Part shown: in pieces, positions 1 through 6,900 of the stretch
Layout of the letters: every line of letters starts with the position of its first letter
Numbering within the stretch: the stretch's first letter is position 1
Assembly (NCBI GenBank): GCA_017467745.1
Contig: JAFUKV010000197.1
Location: 1-8,748, forward strand
From: Bacteroidaceae bacterium
GTDB taxonomy: Bacteria; Bacteroidota; Bacteroidia; Bacteroidales; CHK158-818
Direction of reading: 5' to 3'
DNA length: 8,748 bases
The notes under the pieces: generated by a model
Told to the model about the DNA's origin: nothing
What the model saw: the letters and a program-made list of their open reading frames with translations, nothing else
Database searches by the model: none
Translations under genes and position numbers: made by a program

Positions 1-2
1 AA

Positions 3-158
3 TTAGACGGAGCTCCGTTTAAAGCATTTGCCGCCGTACGCGACCAATGGGCAAAAGAAACATGCTACATGTATCCCGGACCTATCCAATACTTCGGTCC
101 TACGGAAGTGTGCGACCAAACAACCGTAACGCTTAAATTAGAACAAAACGGAAAATAA
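3..158 (+). CDS. pfp: C-terminal end of a probable pyrophosphate--fructose-6-phosphate 1-phosphotransferase (5' part outside the window)
   Basis: The reading frame is open from the left edge and ends at TAA 156-158, giving 51 residues that start LDGAPFKAFAAVRDQW and end in LEQNGK. The segment YMYPGPIQYFGP resembles the end of long PPi-dependent phosphofructokinases (PFP beta-type), where a PGP(I/L)Q(Y/F).GP motif follows a helix with an RDxW-like pattern. The enzyme reversibly phosphorylates fructose 6-phosphate with pyrophosphate in the cytoplasm. Bacteroidales commonly use it in glycolysis, which fits the fermentative oxidoreductase further along. Its catalytic residues lie outside the window, so the call rests on this C-terminal motif from memory of the family. 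A hairpin terminator follows 25 bases after the stop, so the transcript probably ends there. Confidence 0.72.
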   Translation, partial: LDGAPFKAFAAVRDQWAKETCYMYPGPIQYFGPTEVCDQTTVTLKLEQNGK

Positions 159-182
159 TCCGAATAAAAATTCACAAAATAG

Positions 183-217
183 AAATCCGCAGGCAGGAAA
201 ACTGTCGGCGGATTTTT
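183..217 (+). terminator. Rho-independent terminator after the phosphofructokinase gene
   Basis: Arms AAATCCGC (183-190) and GCGGATTT (208-215) pair perfectly over 8 bp. After an A/G mismatch (191/207), an inner stem GGCAG (192-196) pairs with CTGTC (202-206), with one G-T pair, around a GAAAA loop (197-201). The 3' arm runs into TTTTT (213-217). The hairpin sits 25 bases after the phosphofructokinase stop and 46 bases before the lysozyme start. Confidence 0.85.
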
Positions 218-263
218 CATCTAACACACCAATCAACCCCTTTTTTCCGTCATTTATTCAACC

Positions 264-1103
264 ATGACATCACATCGCAATCAGTCCGTCAAAAAGAAAA
301 AGCCCCTTTCACAAAGAAAAGCGAAAGCAATTCCCAAAAAGGGGAAAAAGAGAACTAAACCGCTCATCATCTTGATGGTAATCATTTTCATCACAGGAAG
401 TTACCTTTACCTATGCCAACAAAGCTCAATCTCTTACAAAAATTTCGATTACTATAAGAAACTCCCCGACGGCTACACCATACACGGACTTGATATCTCC
501 CACTATCAAGGCGAAATCAACTGGGAATCCTTAATCCAAATCCCAGAAAACTTGCCTCCTATCCGTTTCATATTTATCGACGCCACCGAAGGAGGAGATC
601 TGCTCGATACCCGATTCCATGCCAATTTCACCCAAGCCAAACAAAAGGGCTTTACCTGCGGAGCTTACCACTTCTATAACCCCAAAACATCACCCGATCG
701 TCAAGCCTCTTTCTTCATTAAGCAAGTAGTACTCTCTTGCGGCGACCTGCCTCCTGTACTTGACATTGAAAAAAGAGGCGACAAACCCCTATCTATATTC
801 CAGGACGAATTACTTACTTGGCTAAAAAAAATAGAAACGCACTATAAGACAAAACCTATCATCTACACCTCTTACAGCTTTAAAAACAACTATCTGAACG
901 ATTCCGTTTTCAATACCTATCCATTTTGGATTGCCCATTACTACGTTGAAAAAGTAGAATACAAAAACAAATGGCATTTCTGGCAACACACTGATAATGC
1001 CAGTGTACCGGGAGTACAAGGCAAAGTCGATTTAAATGTATTCAACGGTACGGAAAATGACTTTCAAGATCTCATAATCAAAAAAACAGCATCTATATAT
1101 TAA
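264..1103 (+). CDS. Membrane-anchored GH25 family lysozyme-like hydrolase
   Basis: This 279-residue protein reads as a glycoside hydrolase family 25 muramidase, which cleaves the MurNAc-GlcNAc beta-1,4 bond of peptidoglycan. Residues 1-32 are very rich in Lys and Arg, followed by one hydrophobic segment at about 33-50. There is no obvious cleavage site, so a signal anchor with the catalytic domain in the periplasm is likely. The GH25 domain spans about 73-270: HGLDISHYQG with Asp77, ATEG at 107-110, YHFYNP at 135-140, VLDIE with Asp167 and Glu169 (the DxE catalytic pair), IIYTS at 199-203 and VDLNVFNG with Asp256. The usual Lys before ATEG is Asp106 here. The ATG at 264 is the natural start, since it yields the positive-inside tail. 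No TAnnTTTG promoter is visible in the 46 bases after the terminator. The physiological role (wall remodelling or attack on other cells) is not shown by context. Confidence 0.9.
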   Translation: MTSHRNQSVKKKKPLSQRKAKAIPKKGKKRTKPLIILMVIIFITGSYLYLCQQSSISYKNFDYYKKLPDGYTIHGLDISHYQGEINWESLIQIPENLPPIRFIFIDATEGGDLLDTRFHANFTQAKQKGFTCGAYHFYNPKTSPDRQASFFIKQVVLSCGDLPPVLDIEKRGDKPLSIFQDELLTWLKKIETHYKTKPIIYTSYSFKNNYLNDSVFNTYPFWIAHYYVEKVEYKNKWHFWQHTDNASVPGVQGKVDLNVFNGTENDFQDLIIKKTASIY

Positions 1104-1163
1104 CCAAAATATAAAAACAAAAAGACAAACAACTATTAAATAATAAAATTTTGCTATCTCTAC

Positions 1164-1194
1164 TTTGCAAAATAAGCATTATTCTATATATTTG
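1164..1194 (+). promoter_or_regulatory. Bacteroidota-type promoter for the AAA ATPase gene
   Basis: TTTG at 1164-1167 (-33 element) and TATATTTG at 1187-1194 (-7 element, exact match to TAnnTTTG) are separated by 19 bp, the spacing described for the Bacteroides primary sigma factor. Transcription would start near 1198-1202, leaving a leader of only about 16-20 bases before the GTG at 1218. No experimental start site is known to me. Confidence 0.75.
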
Positions 1195-1217
1195 CTTCCC
1201 AAATTTAGAATAAAGCT

Positions 1218-2396
1218 GTGGAGTCTTTTTTCAGGACACATAAATATCTGGTTGAACACACCAATTCTCCGGTAAAGCGGGAGTTGATGCAAGAAATAGA
1301 TTGGAACAAACGGCTAATCGGAATAAAAGGAACACGAGGAGTCGGAAAAACTACATTTTTGCTCCAATACGCCAAAGAAAACTTCGGTACAGATCGTTCT
1401 TGTCTCTATATCAATCTGAACAATCTATACTTTACAGAATGTACATTACACGAATTTGCCGAAAAGTTTTACATGCAAGGAGGAAAAACATTGTTGGTCG
1501 ATCAGGTTTTCAAATATCCGAATTGGTCTGACGAACTTAAACTGTGTTACGATAAACTACCGAACTTAAAAATCGTATTCACAGGCTCGTCCGTCATGCG
1601 TCTGAAAGAAGAAAATCCGGTACTTTCGGGCATAGTAGACTCATACAATTTACGAGGATTTTCTTTTCGGGAATTCTTAAACCTGATGGCTGGAACAGCC
1701 TTTCCTTCCGTAAAACTGCCTGATATACTTAATCATCATACCTCCATAGCAAAAGAAATATGTCGAAAAATAAACCCTTTCGACTATTTCAAAGAGTACC
1801 TGCATCACGGTTTTTATCCGTTCTTTTTAGAAAAGAGAAACTTCTCGGAAAATCTGATAAAAACCATGAATATGATGCTCGAAGTAGACATTTTATTCTT
1901 GAAACAAATAGAACTAACCTACTTGCCCAAAGTACGCAAATTACTTTACCTATTGGCATTAAACGCACCAAGCGCTCCAAATGTCAGTCAACTAAGTCAA
2001 GAAATATGCACCTCGCGGGCAACAGTAGTCAATTACATAAAATATTTAAAAGACGCGCGTCTCATCAATATGCTCTATCCGGTAGGCGATTCATTTCCTA
2101 AAAAACCGGCCAAAGTATATATGCACAATACCAACCTAATGTATCCTGTCAGTTTGGGTAACATAGATGAACAAGCCGTCAGAGAAACATTCTTTTACAA
2201 TACGCTACATAAAGACAATCGTTTAAATAAAGGCGGCAAAAACGTTACATTTACAGTAAACGAGACATTGAATTTTAAAATAGAAAGAGATAAAGTGAAA
2301 AAACGTCTCTATCCCGATATATTTTATGCAATAGATCATCTGAAAGAAGGTTCTGAAAATCAAATCCCGCTTTGGTTATTCGGTTTTTTATACTAA
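1218..2396 (+). CDS. AAA family ATPase with C-terminal DUF4143-like domain
   Basis: This 392-residue protein matches the AAA_14/DUF4143 group of STAND-like ATPases, common and often multicopy in Bacteroidales and of unknown cellular function. Walker A is GTRGVGKTT (38-46). Walker B is TLLVDQ (91-96), with Gln96 where most AAA_14 proteins have Glu, followed by VFKYPNW. A sensor-like strand KIVFTGSS lies at 118-125, then SYNLRGFSFREFLNL at 142-156. Residues 255-290 look like a winged helix (CTSRATVVNYIKYLKDARLI). The C-terminal part (about 296-392) carries YMHNTNLMY and RETFFYN, but I see no clear PD-(D/E)xK nuclease residues. GTG is chosen as the start: a stop codon at 1206-1208 excludes upstream starts, and the N-terminal FRTHKYLVEHTNSPVKR resembles relatives. 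The next ATG (1287) would remove it. The gene stands alone between non-coding stretches with its own promoter. The protein is likely cytoplasmic. Confidence 0.88.
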   Translation: MESFFRTHKYLVEHTNSPVKRELMQEIDWNKRLIGIKGTRGVGKTTFLLQYAKENFGTDRSCLYINLNNLYFTECTLHEFAEKFYMQGGKTLLVDQVFKYPNWSDELKLCYDKLPNLKIVFTGSSVMRLKEENPVLSGIVDSYNLRGFSFREFLNLMAGTAFPSVKLPDILNHHTSIAKEICRKINPFDYFKEYLHHGFYPFFLEKRNFSENLIKTMNMMLEVDILFLKQIELTYLPKVRKLLYLLALNAPSAPNVSQLSQEICTSRATVVNYIKYLKDARLINMLYPVGDSFPKKPAKVYMHNTNLMYPVSLGNIDEQAVRETFFYNTLHKDNRLNKGGKNVTFTVNETLNFKIERDKVKKRLYPDIFYAIDHLKEGSENQIPLWLFGFLY

Positions 2397-2454
2397 ATAC
2401 AAACTTATATATAATTAAAACAAATAAATTCAAGATGAAATTAAGGCTATTCGA

Positions 2455-2472
2455 TATATATTTGTATTTTTG
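2455..2472 (+). promoter_or_regulatory. Tandem TAnnTTTG (-7) elements upstream of the DUF4870 gene
   Basis: Two back-to-back exact matches to the Bacteroidota -7 element occur: TATATTTG at 2457-2464 and TATTTTTG at 2465-2472. The first lies in the 10-mer TATATATTTG, which is identical to the -7 region of the ATPase promoter (1185-1194). No good TTTG is present about 19 bp upstream of either box, so the -33 element is weak or absent. Use of either box would give a leader of roughly 75-90 bases before the ATG at 2553. Confidence 0.5.
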
Positions 2473-2488
2473 TAAAAGCGCGAAAAGA

Positions 2489-2510
2489 AAACAAATTCAA
2501 TGATTTGTTT
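2489..2510 (+). repeat. Perfect 8-bp inverted repeat in the DUF4870 leader
   Basis: AAACAAAT (2489-2496) is the exact reverse complement of ATTTGTTT (2503-2510), with a 6-base spacer TCAATG. It lies 17 bases downstream of the second -7 box and 42 bases before the ATG, so it would be transcribed. It could be an operator or a weak leader hairpin. With only one C-G pair per arm and no T-run, it is not a convincing terminator. Confidence 0.5.
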
Positions 2511-2552
2511 ATCTGTCTATTTCCCAGTATTAACAATTAAACGAATTGCGTT

Positions 2553-3014
2553 ATGAAAATCGAAGATTTAGAAAAACTAAGTGAAATGAGAAATTCCGGA
2601 GCCATCAGTGAAGAAGAGTATCAACAAATAAAAACGAATTTGCTGGAAAGTTCGGCAACATCAGGTAACGACGAACTGCCTTTGGGACTGAGTGCAAGCA
2701 ACTATTGCGCCATTATGAATTTCATCCAATTGTTTTTCGGAGCAGGATGGGTTATATCCATCATCATGTGGGTTATCGGCAAAGACAAATCAGCAATGGT
2801 TATGCAACAAGGCAATTACATAATGAACTGGCTGATAAGCGGCGTCATATACGGCTTGGTAGCAGCCCCGCTTATTATATTTACATTGGGAATAGGAGTA
2901 TTTTTCTATATTGCATTGGCAATTTGCTCATTGTTATTCCCCATTATAGGAGGATTAAAATCACTGGGCGGAACAGCGTGGAAATACCCGCTATCCATAG
3001 CGTTTCTCAAATAA
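2553..3014 (+). CDS. SHOCT-DUF4870 small integral membrane protein
   Basis: The 153-residue product has two parts. Residues 3-31 (LEKLSEMRNSGAISEEEY then IKTNLL) fit the SHOCT motif, a short oligomerisation-like helical hairpin, with the typical Leu-x-x-Leu, Gly-x-Ile-(S/T)-x-x-Glu-(Y/F) and final Leu-Leu. After a polar linker (32-46), residues 48-153 fit DUF4870, a Tic20-like family with three membrane segments, here about 54-76, 93-110 and 112-134. The family core is visible as NYCAIMNF, WVIGKDKS, QQGNYIMNW and the C-terminal W.YPLSIAFL. It should sit in the inner membrane with SHOCT in the cytoplasm. No enzymatic residues are seen and the function is unknown. It has promoter-like boxes upstream and lies only 50 bases before the pyruvate:ferredoxin oxidoreductase gene, with no terminator between them. 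Confidence 0.85.
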   Translation: MKIEDLEKLSEMRNSGAISEEEYQQIKTNLLESSATSGNDELPLGLSASNYCAIMNFIQLFFGAGWVISIIMWVIGKDKSAMVMQQGNYIMNWLISGVIYGLVAAPLIIFTLGIGVFFYIALAICSLLFPIIGGLKSLGGTAWKYPLSIAFLK

Positions 3015-3064
3015 AACAGTAAATACACGCAAATTATATATTATTCTAAAATATAGAACAAGAA

Positions 3065-6000
3065 ATGACAAAACAAAAAAAATTCTTAACTTGCGATGGG
3101 AACCAAGCCGCTGCGCATATCTCATATATGTTCTCGGAAGTAGCAGCTATCTATCCCATCACCCCGTCGTCTACAATGGCAGAATATGTAGACGAATGGG
3201 CAGCAGCAGGCCGTAAAAATATTTTCGGCGAAACTGTGATGGTACAAGAAATGCAATCGGAAGCCGGTGCAGCCGGCGCAGTACACGGATCATTGCAAGC
3301 TGGCGCGTTGACTACTACATATACCGCTTCGCAAGGATTGTTGCTGATGATACCTAACATGAACAAAATAGCAGGTGAATTACTTCCCTGTGTATTCCAT
3401 GTTTCAGCCCGTACTATCGCATCACACTCACTTTGTATTTTCGGCGACCATCAAGACGTAATGTCTTGCCGTCAAACAGGATTCGCTATGTTAGCCGAAG
3501 GTTCTGTACAAGAAGTAATGGATTTAGCGGGTGTAGCGCATCTCTCTACTATTAAATCGCGTGTACCGTTCGTCAACTTCTTCGACGGATTCCGTACTTC
3601 TCACGAAATTCAAAAAATCGAAATGCTTGAAAACGAAGACTTGGCACACCTTGTCGACCAAAAAGCATTACAAGAATTCCGCGACCGCGCATTAAATCCG
3701 GAAAAACCGATTGCTCGCGGTATGGCAGAAAACCCCGATACATTCTTCCAACACAGAGAAGCTTGTAATCCCTATTACGATGCAGTACCCGCAGTGGTAG
3801 AAGAATACATGAACGAGATTTCCAAAATCACAGGTCGTAAATACGGTTTGTTCGATTACTATGGAGCAGAAGATGCCGACCGTGTAATCATCGCTATGGG
3901 TTCCGTTACGGAAGCTATCCGCGAAACCATCGACTATTTGAATGCCAAAGGCGAAAAAGTAGGTTTGGTTGCCGTACACTTGTATCGTCCGTTCTCAGCA
4001 AAACATTTCCTTGCAGCTGTTCCTAAAACGGCAAAACGTATCGCTGTACTCGACCGCACCAAAGAACCGGGAGCAAACGGAGAACCGTTATATCTTGACG
4101 TAAAAGATTGTTTCTACGGACAAGAAAATGCCCCGCTTATCATTGGCGGCCGTTACGGATTAGGTTCAAAAGACACTACCCCCGCACAAATTCTCGCCGT
4201 ATATGAAAATCTGGCTATGAACACGCCGAAAGATCATTTCACTATCGGTATCGTAGACGATGTTACATTCACCTCTCTGCCTCAAAAAGAAGAAATCGCT
4301 TTGGGCGGTGAAGGCATGTTCGAAGCTAAATTCTACGGATTAGGAGCAGACGGTACGGTAGGAGCAAATAAAAACTCCGTAAAAATTATCGGTGATAATA
4401 CGAATAAACACTGTCAGGCATATTTCTCTTACGACTCTAAAAAATCGGGAGGTTTCACCTGCTCACACTTACGTTTCGGCGATACGCCTATCCGCTCTAC
4501 CTATTTGGTAAATACACCGAATTTCGTAGCTTGCCACGTACAGGCATACCTGCGTATGTACGATGTTACACGCGGTTTGCGAGAAAACGGAACATTCTTG
4601 TTGAATACTATCTGGAACGAAGAAGAGTTGGCAAAACACCTGCCTAACAAAGTAAAACGCTACTTCGCTCAAAAAAATATCTCCGTATATTACATCAACG
4701 CTACCCAAATAGCACAAGAAATCGGGTTGGGCAACCGCACCAATACCATTTTACAATCGGCATTCTTCCGCATTACCGAAGTAATACCAGTTGATTTGGC
4801 CATTGAACAGATGAAAAAATTCATCGTAAAATCTTACGGTAAAAAAGGTGAAGACGTTGTTAACAAAAACTATGCGGCAGTAGATCGCGGAGGCGAATAC
4901 AAACAATTAACCGTAGACCCGGCTTGGGCGAACCTTCCGGACGATGAATCTACGGCAACACAAGCTCCCGAATTCATCGAAAAAGTGGTACGTGTAATCA
5001 ATGCACAAGACGGAGACCTTCTCCCTGTCTCTACATTCGCCGACATTGCCGACGGATCTTGGGAACAAGGAACCGCCAAATACGAAAAACGCGGTGTAGC
5101 AGCATTCGTTCCGGTTTGGGAATCTGCTAACTGTATTCAATGTAACAAATGTGCATATGTTTGTCCTCACGCTTGTATCCGTCCGTTCGTTCTCGACGAA
5201 GAAGAACAAAAAGGAGCAAACTTCACATCTATCAAAGCTGTCGGCAAACAATTCGCCGGTATGACATTCCGTATGCAAGTAGACGTTCTCGACTGCTTGG
5301 GCTGCGGTAACTGTGTCGATGTATGTCCGGGCAACAAACAAGGCAAAGCTCTTTCAATGGTTCCGTTAGAAGGTCAATTGCCGGAACAAGCCAACTGGGA
5401 TTACTGCATCGAAAACGTAAAATCAAAACAACATTTGGTAGACGTTAAAGCCAATGTTAAAAATTCTCAGTTCGCAACTCCGTTGTTTGAATTCTCCGGC
5501 GCATGTTCCGGTTGCGGTGAAACTCCGTATGTAAAATTGATTTCTCAACTCTTCGGAGATCGTGAAATGGTATCCAATGCTACCGGATGTTCATCTATCT
5601 ACTCCGGTTCAGTACCTTCTACTCCGTACACAACCAACGAAAAAGGACATGGTGTTGCATGGGCAAACTCTCTGTTTGAAGACTTTGCCGAATTCGGTCT
5701 CGGTATGACTTTGGCCGTCGATAAAATGCGTATGCGCATTGAAAAATTGATGAATCAGGCTATCGAAAGCGAAACATGTCCCGAAGAAACAAAAGCCTTG
5801 TTCAAAGAATGGATTGCCGATAAAGACAATACAGAACGCTCTATCGAACTTGAAGCAAAAATCACTCCTATCGTAAACGCTGCTGCCGACAAATGCGAAA
5901 TCTGCAAAGAAATCGCTTCATTAAGCAAATTCTTGATTAAGAAATCTCAATGGATTATCGGTGGAGACGGCGCTTCTTACGATATCGGGTTCGGCGGATT

Positions 6001-6613
6001 AGACCACGTATTAGCGTCAGGTAAAAATGTAAATATTCTTGTTCTCGATACCGAAGTTTACTCAAATACAGGTGGACAGGCATCAAAAGCTACTCCTATC
6101 GGAGCTATCGCCAAATTCGCCGCTGCCGGTAAACGTGTACGTAAAAAAGATCTCGGCTTGATTGCCTCTACTTACGGTTACGTATACGCTGCTCAAATTG
6201 CAATGGGTGCAGACCAAGCACAAACGCTGAAAGCTATCCGCGAAGCAGAAGCCTACGACGGACCGTCTATCATTATCGCTTACGCACCCTGTATTAACCA
6301 CGGGCTGAAAAAAGGTATGGGTAAAGCCCAAGCCGAAGAAGCCGCAGCAGTTGAATGCGGATACTGGCACTTGTGGAGATACAATCCCGAATTGGAAAAA
6401 GAAGGCAAGAACCCGTTTACGCTCGACTCAAAAGAGCCGCAATGGGATAAATTCAAAGACTTCTTGAAAGGCGAAGTTCGCTACGCATCGGTTATGAAAC
6501 AATATCCGGCCGAAGCCGAAGAATTGTTCCAAGCTGCCCAAGACAACGCTTTGTGGAGATATAACAACTACAAACGTTTAGCTAAACAACAATGGGGCGT
6601 TGACGCTGAATAA
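3065..6613 (+). CDS. nifJ: Pyruvate:ferredoxin (flavodoxin) oxidoreductase
   Basis: This single-chain enzyme of 1182 residues oxidatively decarboxylates pyruvate with CoA to acetyl-CoA and CO2, reducing ferredoxin or flavodoxin in the cytoplasm. The N-terminal domain has YPITPSS (30-36), the TPP-contacting Glu66 in QEMQSEAGA and HVSART with Arg116. These are followed by the CoA-binding-like domain II, the gamma-type domain and the EKR region. A two-cluster ferredoxin domain has CxxCxxCxxxC twice: Cys690, 693, 696, 700 and Cys744, 747, 750, 754. The proximal cluster ligands are Cys814, Cys817, Cys842 and Cys1076. The TPP/Mg site is GDGASYD (Asp968) with YSNTGGQ (999-1005). Length is normal and all ligands are present. 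The protein stops soon after the TPP domain, without the long C-terminal extension of the Desulfovibrio africanus enzyme. Arginine codons are almost all CGT/CGC, unlike the ATPase gene, as expected for high expression. The ATG follows a purine-rich ACAAGAA. Confidence 0.98.
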   Translation: MTKQKKFLTCDGNQAAAHISYMFSEVAAIYPITPSSTMAEYVDEWAAAGRKNIFGETVMVQEMQSEAGAAGAVHGSLQAGALTTTYTASQGLLLMIPNMNKIAGELLPCVFHVSARTIASHSLCIFGDHQDVMSCRQTGFAMLAEGSVQEVMDLAGVAHLSTIKSRVPFVNFFDGFRTSHEIQKIEMLENEDLAHLVDQKALQEFRDRALNPEKPIARGMAENPDTFFQHREACNPYYDAVPAVVEEYMNEISKITGRKYGLFDYYGAEDADRVIIAMGSVTEAIRETIDYLNAKGEKVGLVAVHLYRPFSAKHFLAAVPKTAKRIAVLDRTKEPGANGEPLYLDVKDCFYGQENAPLIIGGRYGLGSKDTTPAQILAVYENLAMNTPKDHFTIGIVDDVTFTSLPQKEEIALGGEGMFEAKFYGLGADGTVGANKNSVKIIGDNTNKHCQAYFSYDSKKSGGFTCSHLRFGDTPIRSTYLVNTPNFVACHVQAYLRMYDVTRGLRENGTFLLNTIWNEEELAKHLPNKVKRYFAQKNISVYYINATQIAQEIGLGNRTNTILQSAFFRITEVIPVDLAIEQMKKFIVKSYGKKGEDVVNKNYAAVDRGGEYKQLTVDPAWANLPDDESTATQAPEFIEKVVRVINAQDGDLLPVSTFADIADGSWEQGTAKYEKRGVAAFVPVWESANCIQCNKCAYVCPHACIRPFVLDEEEQKGANFTSIKAVGKQFAGMTFRMQVDVLDCLGCGNCVDVCPGNKQGKALSMVPLEGQLPEQANWDYCIENVKSKQHLVDVKANVKNSQFATPLFEFSGACSGCGETPYVKLISQLFGDREMVSNATGCSSIYSGSVPSTPYTTNEKGHGVAWANSLFEDFAEFGLGMTLAVDKMRMRIEKLMNQAIESETCPEETKALFKEWIADKDNTERSIELEAKITPIVNAAADKCEICKEIASLSKFLIKKSQWIIGGDGASYDIGFGGLDHVLASGKNVNILVLDTEVYSNTGGQASKATPIGAIAKFAAAGKRVRKKDLGLIASTYGYVYAAQIAMGADQAQTLKAIREAEAYDGPSIIIAYAPCINHGLKKGMGKAQAEEAAAVECGYWHLWRYNPELEKEGKNPFTLDSKEPQWDKFKDFLKGEVRYASVMKQYPAEAEELFQAAQDNALWRYNNYKRLAKQQWGVDAE

Positions 6614-6625
6614 TTCGATAAGCTA

Positions 6626-6678
6626 AAAATAAAAAAGGGTTGCCTTACTTTCATAGTTCGGCAACCTTTTTTTATTTT
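6626..6678 (+). terminator. Very strong terminator after the oxidoreductase gene
   Basis: GGTTGCC (6638-6644) pairs with GGCAACC (6660-6666) around a 15-base loop. The stem continues outward through one G-T pair (6637/6667) and A/T pairs to 6626/6678, 19 bp in all. The A-run on the left and T-run on the right make it possibly active in both directions. It begins 12 bases after the stop at 6611-6613. Confidence 0.92.
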
Positions 6679-6900
6679 CCTGCTGTCCAATAACTGCCAT
6701 ATTCCGAAAACTAATTAAAGGCTAAACCGTTATTCCCTATATAAAGTTTTTTAATCCTTTCCCAAAAATCAAGACTATTTGGAAAAGAAAAATTCAACGA
6801 CACATAAATAAGCGACATAAAGAGAACAATTCTGGTTTCTATCGCATATTTAATTCAGAAAAACAGCAAATTTATTATTCAACTAATTATTTATAAACCT
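6679..6900. other. Non-coding leader between the oxidoreductase terminator and GH97
   Basis: This 222-base AT-rich stretch has no convincing ORF, RNA gene or repeat array. I find no exact TAnnTTTG element; CTATTTGG (6775-6782) and CATATTTAAT (6845-6854) are only loose resemblances. The one structured element is the imperfect inverted repeat at 6758-6785. The GH97 promoter presumably lies here, because the preceding terminator is strong. Confidence 0.55.
6758..6785 (+). repeat. Imperfect inverted repeat upstream of GH97
   Basis: TTTCCCAAA (6758-6766) matches the reverse complement of TTTGGAAA (6778-6785) apart from one extra C, with an 11-base spacer. It lies about 115 bases upstream of the GH97 start. 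It could be a regulator site or chance symmetry in AT-rich DNA. Confidence 0.3.

Noticed and set aside
1104..1163. Possible terminator between the lysozyme and ATPase genes
   Set aside because: The stretch is A/T-rich but contains no stable GC-containing hairpin followed by a T-run.
1760..2101. Overlapping + strand frame of 113 codons within the ATPase gene
   Set aside because: The ATPase frame carries conserved motifs throughout. This frame is a highly basic product typical of an out-of-frame translation.
1218..2396. ATPase as a transposon or defence-island component
   Set aside because: There are no terminal repeats, transposase, restriction or abortive-infection partner genes nearby. The neighbours are housekeeping genes.
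2705..3022. Second + strand frame of 105 codons overlapping the DUF4870 gene
   Set aside because: The main frame shows clear SHOCT and DUF4870 features. This frame gives a His/Arg/Ile-rich product with no domain and no leader of its own.
3015..3064. TTCTA...TAGAA mini-palindrome just before the oxidoreductase start
   Set aside because: It is only 5 bp per arm in very AT-rich DNA, which is expected by chance.
4907..5341. Antisense open frame of 144 codons inside the oxidoreductase gene
   Set aside because: It lies entirely within a strongly conserved coding region covering the ferredoxin domain. The translation is Cys/Phe-rich without any recognisable domain, and no promoter is evident. It is a shadow of the real gene, as are the other minus-strand frames between 3151 and 6370.
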